Source of the DNA: Ancylomarina euxina
GTDB lineage: Bacteria > Bacteroidota > Bacteroidia > Bacteroidales > Marinifilaceae
NCBI RefSeq assembly: GCF_003863355.1
Contig: NZ_QQWG01000013.1
Coordinates: 1 to 64,000, forward strand
DNA: 64,000 nucleotides
Reading direction: 5' to 3'
The position numbers were made by a program, and so were the translations under genes. This document shows positions 22,233-29,710 of this stretch, one piece after another (position 1 is the stretch's first letter; every line of letters begins with the position of its first letter). A model generated the notes under the pieces. It saw only the letters and a program-made list of their open reading frames with translations. It had not been told where the DNA came from and ran no database searches.

Positions 22233-22499
22233 AAAAATCAAGTCAGCCTGATCCTCGCTTCCTCCATATCGATGCAACAGTAGCACGCCTCACGTCAGGC
22301 TGACAAAACCCGCCCAAATCATTTTGATAAAATATGATTAGGTTCGAGAAGCCGATTTTTATTTCTGGCTTCGGCAACGCAAGTGGGGGCCCCATAGGTG
22401 AAAAAGGCGTTAAAAACAGAATGCTGTCTGAGTGATGTACGAACGAGTTTAGCCTTTTGAGCCGTTATGGGGCACTGAGTGCCGGAGCCATTGATTTTT
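22233..22499. repeat. 267-bp nested inverted-repeat element, possible structured RNA or MITE-like repeat
   Basis: A GC-richer island in an A/T-rich gap. An outer 9-bp inverted repeat (22233-22241 with 22491-22499) encloses several inner perfect stems: gtcagcctga/tcaggctgac (22242-22251/22295-22304), gaagcc/ggcttc (22348-22353/22367-22372), gccccata/tatggggc (22389-22396/22466-22473) and ggcac/gtgcc (22471-22475/22479-22483). The minus strand can be read as a degenerate ORF broken by a stop after eight codons, so a decayed coding origin is possible. The layout resembles a multibranch junction. I recall similar intergenic sequence in other Bacteroidota, but cannot verify it here. Confidence 0.6.
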
Positions 22500-22695
22500 G
22501 TTACTTTTCATCAAGGAAAAGTAAATAAAGAAAAAAAGAGTTTGTATTACAGATATAAGGTTTTCCTGTTTAGGTTTACCAAAATTCATGTTCGAAATTA
22601 TAAAACCCAATTTTTACTGTTGATCCAACTCATCTCTTTTAGGTTTTAAAAGTTTGGATATAAAAAAACACACCAATTTCCTGATGACTTATTAA

Positions 22696-22754
22696 GTGAA
22701 CATGGAGGGATGCTTCCTTACTTCGTTCGTCATAAACATGTTACGAACCCCCAA
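22696..22754 (-). repeat. Partial duplication of tRNA-Arg 3' end
   Basis: A 16-bp perfect match to the acceptor/T-arm end of the adjacent tRNA-Arg gene (22696-22711 equals 22830-22845), followed after 32 bp by an 11-bp match to the next part of the tRNA (22744-22754 equals 22847-22857). It looks like a copy of the tRNA 3' end split by an insertion. Such direct repeats are typical of integration sites, but no integrase is present. Confidence 0.6.
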
Positions 22755-22830
22755 TGGGGTTTTCATCCCTAAAATCTAGTGCAAAAAAAAATCCTCCAAT
22801 AAATATGGAAGATTCTTTCTTTTAAATATG

Positions 22831-22904
22831 TGAACATGGAGGGATTCGAACCCCCAACCTCCTCGGCCGTAACGAGGTGCACTATCCAGTTATGCTACAC
22901 GTCC
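22831..22904 (-). tRNA. tRNA-Arg (anticodon ACG)
   Basis: Full cloverleaf on the minus strand: 7-bp acceptor stem with G-U pairs, D arm, anticodon stem CCTCG/CGAGG with loop TTACGGC giving anticodon ACG, and a T arm with TTCGAAT. The discriminator base is A. The 3' CCA is not encoded. ACG is normally edited to ICG to read CGU/CGC/CGA. Confidence 0.93.
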
Positions 22905-23116
22905 GTTTTGTCTCAAAGACCCTGCAAATATAGGTATTCTGAGGTTTATATAACAAGCTTTTCTTGAAGTTTTTTTTCGTTTTCACACTTACATTACTTT
23001 TAATGATGCTTAATTAAAGATTAACAAGTGCTTAACAAATATGATTTTTTCATATTTAAGAATAGATGTATATTTAAATTTAGTTTAAATAAGGATTATA
23101 AATTAATTCATATACT

Positions 23117-23710
23117 ATGAAAACGAAAAGAATATTATTAGGATTGGCATTTGTAATGGTAGCATCATTTTTAACTACAAGCCTTAGTGCTCAAAAAAAG
23201 ATGGATTTAAATCTTGACAAAAGCAAGGTGGTATGGACGGGAAAAAAGGTGACAGGCGAGCACAGTGGAACAGTGATGTTGAAGTCTGGTAACTTGATGA
23301 TGAAAGGGACTAAAATTATAGGTGGTGAATTTGTTATGGATATGGGCAGTATAGCAAATACAGATATTACGGATGAAAAATATCGTGGTAAACTTGAGGA
23401 GCATTTAAAATCGGAAGACTTTTTTGGTGTGACAAAATATCCAGAATCAAAGTTTGTGATAAAAGAGAGTAAGAATTTAAAGGATGGAAAGTTACTCGTA
23501 AAAGGGGAGGTTAGTATTAAAGGGATTACCAAGCCTTTGGAGTTTGAAGTAAATTCACATCAACATGGAGATTCACACCATATGAGTGGTTTGATCGTTA
23601 TTGATCGTACTCAATTTGATATAAAGTATGGTTCGGGTTCTTTCTTCGATAATTTAGGAGACAAAACTATTCATAACAACTTTGAATTGAAGTTCGACTT
23701 AATGTTTTAA
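23117..23710 (+). CDS. YceI-family exported lipid-binding protein
   Basis: 197 residues with a signal peptide (ILLGLAFVMVASFLTTSLSA). The mature domain starts with KVVWTGKKVTGEHSGTV and contains KYPESKFVIKES and VKGEVSIKGITKPLEFEV, the beta-strand signatures of the YceI lipocalin-like fold, which binds isoprenoid-type lipids such as polyprenyl quinones. It probably acts in the periplasm. It is monocistronic and ends at a strong terminator. The actual ligand is unknown. Confidence 0.9.
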   Translation: MKTKRILLGLAFVMVASFLTTSLSAQKKMDLNLDKSKVVWTGKKVTGEHSGTVMLKSGNLMMKGTKIIGGEFVMDMGSIANTDITDEKYRGKLEEHLKSEDFFGVTKYPESKFVIKESKNLKDGKLLVKGEVSIKGITKPLEFEVNSHQHGDSHHMSGLIVIDRTQFDIKYGSGSFFDNLGDKTIHNNFELKFDLMF

Positions 23711-23732
23711 GTCTCGAATTTTAGTTATAAAA

Positions 23733-23763
23733 AAAACGCCACATGTGAATGTGGCGTTTTTTG
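23733..23763. terminator. Bidirectional terminator
   Basis: 12-bp perfect stem (aaaacgccacat with its complement, 23733-23744/23749-23760), 4-base loop, A- and T-tracts on both sides, between the convergent YceI and FadL-type genes. Confidence 0.85.
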
Positions 23764-23798
23764 TGGATTGAGAATGGTATTCTCAAATAAAATATGGC

Positions 23799-25130
23799 TT
23801 AGAATGAATAAGCAATTTCCAATTCAATCTGACTCATTTTAATTTCAATAGTTTGGTTTGGTACCATATTACCTTGCATAGCTTGTGCTGCATCGAAATC
23901 CATTGGATTGTATCCTTTAACAGAACATTCTGGCGCGTAAACAAGAGCGAAATGTAAGGCATTTCCTTTTTCATTTAATTCCTTAGAACAACCTAAAGTA
24001 ATGTGATCGCACATAACCCCAGGAGCTAAGATATTAAACAGCACTTCTGATTTCTGAATTGGTTGATCACAATGTGAGTAACCTGCTCTTAAAGTCCAGG
24101 TATCAATTCCTGCATATTCAGCACCTACTTTGTAAACATTGATATCTTCCCATCCAAAACCAGCACCATTATCGGTACCTAAAGGTGAGAATTGAGGATT
24201 TGGAGCTCCATTGGCAAGTTGTGGTAGATACATTCGGTTTGAGACTGATGCTATATCAGTATAGTTGATACGTTTGAAATCAGCTGCAAATACCCAGTTC
24301 TCATTAGCCTGGTATGCTAAACCAACTGTCCAGGTTGAAGGAATATTAAAATCACCTTGCTCGGCAAAAAGTCCGGCATAGTCACCAAACTCGCTCATAT
24401 AGACCATAGTCTGGTAACTGGCTCCAACGCTTATTTTTTCAGATAATTGACCTAAATAACCTAATTTGAATCCTAATCCGTAAGCATTGTCATGACCGTT
24501 GTCTGATAATTTAGTAGCATCACTTGACATCATTCCAAATGATCCGATTCCTTTTGCTTCGAAATATTGGTAAGCAGCAATAGCTGTTACACCAAAACTA
24601 TGTTTTTCACTTACCTGATAGGCATAGCTTAAGTTTAGAAACATTTGTCCTAAGTCAACACCTGTATCAGCGTTTGGCATACCGAAAGTTCCAAAACCAT
24701 TTTTAGGCGCATAATCAGTATTCATACCGCCATTACCATAAACAGCTATAGAGAAACTACTTTTCTCATTCAATAACCAGTTCGCACCAAAAGTAGGCAT
24801 GAAAAAGACTTTGCTATCACTTTCAACAGTTCCTGTAGCTAAGCCAAAGGTTCCTGGCATTCCTGACTTTTCACCAGTTACAGTATACTCACGGTTTGGG
24901 TTAAACATGTTAACACCAAATTGGTATTGGTTACCTAGTTTCACTAAAGAAGCTGGGTTGCCGTTAATTAGTGAGTTTTTGTACCAGGCGATACCTGCAC
25001 CAGCCATACCTTTGTTTTGCGTTCCATAGGCAAGGCTAAAATAGCCATCAGTTGCACTTGCCGTTTGGCTCGTAATTAGTCCAGCTAAAATTAGGGAGGC
25101 TGAAACTAAAAATTTAGATCTCATCTTCAT
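23799..25130 (-). CDS. OmpP1/FadL-family outer membrane transporter
   Basis: A 443-residue outer-membrane beta barrel. It has a signal peptide ending TASA, the FadL N-terminal motif GYFSLAYGTQNKGMAGAGIA followed by NPASLVKLGN (the hatch region of FadL proteins), and a C-terminal strand ending in an aromatic residue (IELEIAYSF). Family members move long-chain fatty acids or aromatic hydrocarbons across the outer membrane. The gene stands alone; a link to the fatty acyl-CoA ligase elsewhere in the window is plausible but not shown by position. Confidence 0.88.
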   Translation of the reverse strand: MKMRSKFLVSASLILAGLITSQTASATDGYFSLAYGTQNKGMAGAGIAWYKNSLINGNPASLVKLGNQYQFGVNMFNPNREYTVTGEKSGMPGTFGLATGTVESDSKVFFMPTFGANWLLNEKSSFSIAVYGNGGMNTDYAPKNGFGTFGMPNADTGVDLGQMFLNLSYAYQVSEKHSFGVTAIAAYQYFEAKGIGSFGMMSSDATKLSDNGHDNAYGLGFKLGYLGQLSEKISVGASYQTMVYMSEFGDYAGLFAEQGDFNIPSTWTVGLAYQANENWVFAADFKRINYTDIASVSNRMYLPQLANGAPNPQFSPLGTDNGAGFGWEDINVYKVGAEYAGIDTWTLRAGYSHCDQPIQKSEVLFNILAPGVMCDHITLGCSKELNEKGNALHFALVYAPECSVKGYNPMDFDAAQAMQGNMVPNQTIEIKMSQIELEIAYSF

Positions 25131-25364
25131 AGGTCAATAATATTTGATTGTTTTGTTTATTATCTATTACAGCAACAAAATAGCAACTATAAACCTATAC
25201 AAATATGTTGTATATCACATATGTATATATAAAGACTAGTATGGTTTGATATAAAGCGTTGATTATGAGTGTAAGACTACTTGCTGATTTTTTTCGATAA
25301 TAGACCTATACTTATTTGGAACAAATAAGAGTGATTTTGAGGAGCAATTAATACTGTTAATCTG

Positions 25365-26444
25365 CTAAAATACACCGTCTTCTCTAAGGCTTATGAGAGT
25401 AGCTTTTCGTTGAATTTTGTTTGTTAAAGTTCGTTTAAATTTTGGAACGATATAAATAGCACGAGGACGCTGGAATTTTTCTAAATAAGAGTCTATTTTA
25501 GCATGAATCTGCTTTTTTTGTTCCTCATTTATATGATTTGACTCAATTAGGAGAATCATTTTTTCACCTAGGTGATCATCAGGAATACCAATTAGAAAAA
25601 AAGGATAACTAATAAATGATACCAGTTGCTCTTCGATTTGTTCAGGGAATAATTTTATGCCTCCCGAATTAATAACATGGTCGAATCTTCCAAGCCACTC
25701 AAATTCCTTATTTGAAACTAAATTAACAATATCGTTTGTTGTAATGCTTTGGTTTAGAAGTTTTGGTGCTGTTATTTTTAAACAGTCTCTATCGTCAATT
25801 GAAAGCTTGATGCCTCCTAGTGCTTTGTAGTGATTCGATTTATCAGCACCATTTAAGCTCTTTAGGGCTATATGAGAAAGGGTCTCTGTCATACCAAAGC
25901 TAGAATAGAAATGGCAGTTCAGATCTTGAAGTTGATCATTGATCTGTTTGTCAACAACACCGCCACCAATTAGGATGGTTTTAACGCGATTGATTTGTTC
26001 GTTATTATGTATGCTGTTTGCGACCTGTAGAGGTATCATTGCCGCAAAATCAATATTCATATTAAGATCGGTGAGAGGATGACCGTCTGGCTTGACACAT
26101 ATCAAGTTCATTTGCCAAATATGAGCGCGGACAATCATCATTTTTCCTGCAATAAATTGAGGGGATAGACAAAGTAGGGCTTTGTTTCCTTTTTTTAAAC
26201 TGAAGAACTTGCCCGTCATTTTTGCGGACTGTATCATTTTAGCTTTTTCAAGCTGAATTGTTTTGGGCTTGCCTGTTGAACCTGATGTTTTAGCTTTGAC
26301 ATGCAAATTCTCATCTAACCATTCTAGGGTAAATGCATAGATATCCTTTTGCCATTGCTCACTTGAGGTTTTAATCTCATCCTGGCAAAGAGCGATAAGT
26401 TGCCTCGTATTAAGTTGAGAAAAATTAAGCTCCAAGCTTTTCAT
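25365..26444 (-). CDS. menE: o-Succinylbenzoate-CoA ligase
   Basis: Acyl-CoA ligase for menaquinone biosynthesis: o-succinylbenzoate + ATP + CoA to OSB-CoA. It has the AMP-binding loop KTSGSTGKPKTIQL, the SSFGMTETLSHIAL motif and WLGRFDHVINSGGIKLFP, the hinge region. At 359 residues it is shorter than the enterobacterial enzyme, with a compact N-terminal domain, as is usual in Bacteroidota. The first 20 bp overlap the end of menC, so translation is probably coupled. The assignment rests on the menA-menC-menE context as well as motifs. Confidence 0.88.
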   Translation of the reverse strand: MKSLELNFSQLNTRQLIALCQDEIKTSSEQWQKDIYAFTLEWLDENLHVKAKTSGSTGKPKTIQLEKAKMIQSAKMTGKFFSLKKGNKALLCLSPQFIAGKMMIVRAHIWQMNLICVKPDGHPLTDLNMNIDFAAMIPLQVANSIHNNEQINRVKTILIGGGVVDKQINDQLQDLNCHFYSSFGMTETLSHIALKSLNGADKSNHYKALGGIKLSIDDRDCLKITAPKLLNQSITTNDIVNLVSNKEFEWLGRFDHVINSGGIKLFPEQIEEQLVSFISYPFFLIGIPDDHLGEKMILLIESNHINEEQKKQIHAKIDSYLEKFQRPRAIYIVPKFKRTLTNKIQRKATLISLREDGVF

Positions 26445-27483
26445 CGACTGCCCATTTTTTTGATTGATTGTAGATTAAATACCCTTCAGATACTTCCAAA
26501 GGCGATTCGATATTGTTGGTGAAAAGTTGTCCCGTGCCTAAACCTTGTGGCATTGGGTTATTTAAGGTGTAAGCCCATTGTGCAATGGCATTCAATCCGA
26601 TATTCGATTCCAATGCTGATGTCATCCACCAAGGAATACCTTCCGCTTTTGCGATATCGATCCATTCCTGACTACCTTTGAAACCTCCAAGCAAACTTGG
26701 CTTCAAAATAATATATTGAGGTTGTATTTGTTTAATTAACTTGATTTTATCTTCGAGCTTATAGATGCCTATTAATTCTTCATCGAGTGCAATGGGGAGT
26801 GGAGTCTCTTTACAAAGATTTGCCATAGCATCCCAATTACGAGCTTTTATGGGTTGTTCTATTGAATGAATATCAAATTTGTTTAAAGCCTTTAGTTTGT
26901 CCATCGCTTCATCAGGATGAAAAGCACCATTGGCATCAACTCGAATCTCTATTTGTTCAGAATTAAATTTTTCTCGAATGGATTTTAAAATCTCTAATTC
27001 TTCCTGAAAATTGATGGCTCCAATTTTTAATTTGATGCAATTAAATCCCTTATCAATTTTCTCTTGAACCTGCTTTTGCATATAGGCTTTATCACCCATC
27101 CAAACCAAACCGTTGATTGGGATTTTCGCTTCACTCTCTGTGAAATCCGAATTAAATAGAAGACGTTTCCCACCATTTGCAAGATCCCTTAAAGCCATTT
27201 CGAAGCCAAAATAGATGGATGGCCATTCAATTAATTCATCGGCAAGATAGTTTTCAATTTGGTTGATATGATCGCAAACCGCCTGAATTTTTTCTTCGTA
27301 ATTTTCTCTGTCATCAGGGCTTAATCCTCTTATGATAGAACATTCACCGATACCTTTTACTTCTGGGTTTTTATCGTCCCAAACATGAACAAACCAGGCT
27401 TCTTTTTTTGTAAGAATACCGCGTGATGTACCACTAGGTCGTTTGAAATCTAAAGGAAAATAAAGAAAATTTGCTACTAACAT
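26425..27483 (-). CDS. menC: o-Succinylbenzoate synthase
   Basis: Enolase-superfamily dehydratase that converts SHCHC to o-succinylbenzoate. Catalytic Lys motif CIKLKIGAINF, metal-binding Asp in IRVDANGAF, Glu in IEQPIKARNW, Asp/Glu in PIALDEELIG and the second catalytic Lys in YIILKPSLLGG are all present. The length, 352 residues, is normal. It lies downstream of menA with a 20-bp gap and overlaps menE, forming a three-gene men unit. menF, menD, menH and menB are not in this window and must be encoded elsewhere. Confidence 0.92.
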   Translation of the reverse strand: MLVANFLYFPLDFKRPSGTSRGILTKKEAWFVHVWDDKNPEVKGIGECSIIRGLSPDDRENYEEKIQAVCDHINQIENYLADELIEWPSIYFGFEMALRDLANGGKRLLFNSDFTESEAKIPINGLVWMGDKAYMQKQVQEKIDKGFNCIKLKIGAINFQEELEILKSIREKFNSEQIEIRVDANGAFHPDEAMDKLKALNKFDIHSIEQPIKARNWDAMANLCKETPLPIALDEELIGIYKLEDKIKLIKQIQPQYIILKPSLLGGFKGSQEWIDIAKAEGIPWWMTSALESNIGLNAIAQWAYTLNNPMPQGLGTGQLFTNNIESPLEVSEGYLIYNQSKKWAVDEKLGA

Positions 27484-27503
27484 AAATTAAATAGATGTAA
27501 GTT

Positions 27504-28406
27504 TTATAGAAGAGCACCTAAACCAAAGGTAAGACTAAAAAAGAAACATGACAGAGCCAGTTTTTTTAATTCGGGATCTAAATCTCGTGGATTCTGATTG
27601 ATATTTACAAAGTAAATATTTCGCAAAATCAGAGGAAAACTCAATAAATAGATGAACTGAAAAGCTGTACTGAAATTGAAAATACTGTAAGCAATTGCAA
27701 AAAGCATAGCTAATGATAAAACAAACAGATGGTAATTTTTAGCCGCTTTTGAACCAATTTTAACGACTAAGGTTCTTTTCTCCGTTTTAGCATCATTTTC
27801 AATATCACGCATATTATTTAGGTTGAGAACACCGGTACTTAAAAGGCCAACAGAACTTGCAGGAAGAAGTAGATCCCACTGCAAATTCCCTGTGTGTAAG
27901 AAGTAAGACCCCATGACGCCAACCAAGCCAAAAAAGATGAAAACAAAAAGATCGCCAAAGCCCATATAACCGTATGGGTTTTTACCCACCGTATAATTAA
28001 TAGCAGCCAAAATTGCTAGAATACCAATAGCAAAAATCAGGATCGCTTCTTGTAAGCTGATTAGGCGAGCCGCATCATAAATCAAAAATGAACCACTGAC
28101 TAAGGATAGAATAATAAAGACATAGAGCATGCTCTTCATTTGGGACTTACTGATGATGCCACTTTGAACAGCCCTTTCCGGACCCACTCGATTTTCGTTA
28201 TCGGCACCTGAAATGGAATCGCCTAAATCGTTTGCCAAATTTGAAAGAATCTGCAAAAATAGCGTAGTGAGAATGGCTAATATGAAAATGCGAGTATTGA
28301 ATGAATGATGTGATGCAGCAAGCAGACTTCCAAGTATGATACTGGATAAGGCTAGGGGAAGTGTTCTTAATCTAAAGGCATGTACCCATGCTTTTGTTTT
28401 ACTCAT
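27504..28406 (-). CDS. menA: 1,4-Dihydroxy-2-naphthoate polyprenyltransferase
   Basis: UbiA-superfamily integral membrane enzyme that attaches the polyprenyl chain to DHNA. The first aspartate-rich motif is NLANDLGDSISGADNENRVG, and the second is NNMRDIENDAKTEKRTLVV, both needed for Mg2+-diphosphate binding. About eight or nine hydrophobic helices follow the usual spacing. The frame extends to a TTG at 28412; the ATG at 28406 (MSKTKAWVHAFRL) is the likely start. It is the first gene of the men unit with menC and menE. Confidence 0.92.
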   Translation of the reverse strand: MSKTKAWVHAFRLRTLPLALSSIILGSLLAASHHSFNTRIFILAILTTLFLQILSNLANDLGDSISGADNENRVGPERAVQSGIISKSQMKSMLYVFIILSLVSGSFLIYDAARLISLQEAILIFAIGILAILAAINYTVGKNPYGYMGFGDLFVFIFFGLVGVMGSYFLHTGNLQWDLLLPASSVGLLSTGVLNLNNMRDIENDAKTEKRTLVVKIGSKAAKNYHLFVLSLAMLFAIAYSIFNFSTAFQFIYLLSFPLILRNIYFVNINQNPRDLDPELKKLALSCFFFSLTFGLGALL

Positions 28407-28618
28407 AGTCAAGTTTTTTTTTGAAACACAAATTTAACCAATTTAAAATAACGCCTTAAGTTTATTAGTATCAAATTTAACTCAAGTTCATAATTGTCTC
28501 ATGTAAAATATCTTGTTCTACTATTTTTTATTTCGTAACTTTTCATACACACGAGCTATTTTGATATACTGATCTATTTTTAGTTGAGTAATATTCATGT
28601 GTTTAAATATAATTTAGA

Positions 28619-29074
28619 ATGAAAATTTTTAGAAATTTTAAAGAGATCATTGATTTTGCCATTGAAAGTGAAATGGATGAAATTAAATTTTATTCAGAGC
28701 TAGCTGAAACAATGGAACGTAAAAATGTCAAACAATTGTTTCGAAGTATTGCACTGGAAAAAACAGCTCGAATGCTACAGTTGGAAAATATGAAGGAGAT
28801 CGGTGTTTTATTGGATGTTGAGAATGTGCAAGATTTGAAAATTGCAGGTTCTTTCTCTGAGATTGATTATACGAAAAAGAATTTATCTTATCAGGAAGCC
28901 CTCATAATTGCTATGAATAAAGAAAAGGAGAAGTTCATTCTTTATCAGGAATTGGCCGATTGGACTTCTGATAAAGTAGGTAAGCAGACTTTTATGAGTT
29001 TAGCTAATCAGGAAGCCCGTCAGAAATTAAAGCTAGAAATTGAATATGATGAGTTTATTCTATTTGATAATTAG
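28619..29074 (+). CDS. Ferritin-like (rubrerythrin-type) protein, copy 1
   Basis: A 151-residue four-helix protein resembling the diiron domain of rubrerythrins without a rubredoxin tail. Helix 1 has FAIESEMDEIKFYSELAE and helix 3 has AMNKEKEKFILYQELAD. In the second helix, where the neighbour paralogue has EKQNHILKLE, this protein reads EKTARMLQLE: the metal-ligand histidine is replaced by arginine. The last helix reads NQEARQKLKLE, also without His. It may be a degenerate or structural partner. It lies 52 bp before a paralogue, so the two are probably co-transcribed. Confidence 0.75.
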   Translation: MKIFRNFKEIIDFAIESEMDEIKFYSELAETMERKNVKQLFRSIALEKTARMLQLENMKEIGVLLDVENVQDLKIAGSFSEIDYTKKNLSYQEALIIAMNKEKEKFILYQELADWTSDKVGKQTFMSLANQEARQKLKLEIEYDEFILFDN

Positions 29075-29126
29075 GATATTCAGTTGTGATTAAAATTTGA
29101 ATCGTTTTTATTTTATAAGCAATATT

Positions 29127-29597
29127 ATGGAAAAATATAACAATATAGACGAGGTTTTGAATTTTGCTATTGAGCAAGAGCAAAGTGAGGTGGATTTTTA
29201 TGATGAGTTGGCCGATAAGATGAGCAAACCCAAGGTTGAGCAATTATTTAGGGATATTGCTCTCGAGAAGCAAAATCACATTTTAAAGTTAGAGGCTATA
29301 CGGATTAGTGGGAATTTTGATCACAATTCTTTTGATCAGATAAAAGAATTGAAAACAGAACATTATATTGCTGATGTAGATTATTCAAATGAAGACCCCG
29401 ACTATCATGACGCTTTAATAATGGCTATGGAGAAAGAAAAGGCCACTTTCATGTTTTATTGGGATTTGGCAGAACGTGTTTCCTCTCCCGATCTCCAGGA
29501 TCTGTTCTATATGCTTGCCTTACACGAAGCAAAACAGAAAGTTAAGATGGAAATTCAGTTCGATAGAGAGTGTCAAGAGGAGATTGATGATGATTAA
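29127..29597 (+). CDS. Ferritin-like (rubrerythrin-type) protein, copy 2
   Basis: A 156-residue paralogue of the preceding gene (same helix order and motif spacing): FAIEQEQSEVDFYDELAD, IALEKQNHILKLEA with histidine retained, and AMEKEKATFMFYWDLAE. The final helix reads LHEAKQKVKME, without the usual final His. The frame can extend to a TTG at 29097, but the ATG at 29127 (MEKYNNIDEVLNFA) matches copy 1's beginning. Rubrerythrin-type proteins reduce peroxides with a diiron centre; activity here is uncertain. An acidic tail (EEIDDD) ends the protein and a terminator follows. Confidence 0.78.
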   Translation: MEKYNNIDEVLNFAIEQEQSEVDFYDELADKMSKPKVEQLFRDIALEKQNHILKLEAIRISGNFDHNSFDQIKELKTEHYIADVDYSNEDPDYHDALIMAMEKEKATFMFYWDLAERVSSPDLQDLFYMLALHEAKQKVKMEIQFDRECQEEIDDD

Positions 29598-29615
29598 GAA
29601 TCCTTTTCAGATAGT

Positions 29616-29647
29616 AAAGCCCCACTTTTGGTGAGGCTTTTTTTGTT
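29616..29647 (+). terminator. Intrinsic terminator after ferritin-like pair
   Basis: 10-bp stem with one mismatch (aaagccccac at 29616-29625 with gtgaggcttt at 29631-29640) followed by a run of T. Confidence 0.7.
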
Positions 29648-29710
29648 TATGATATCTACTATCACCATAAAATTATTATTTTTAGCATCCTATCAACAAA
29701 CATCCTATTT

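Noticed and set aside
22233-22499. Protein-coding gene on the minus strand of the repeat element
   Set aside because: The frame is interrupted by a stop after eight codons, and the sequence is better explained by its inverted repeats.
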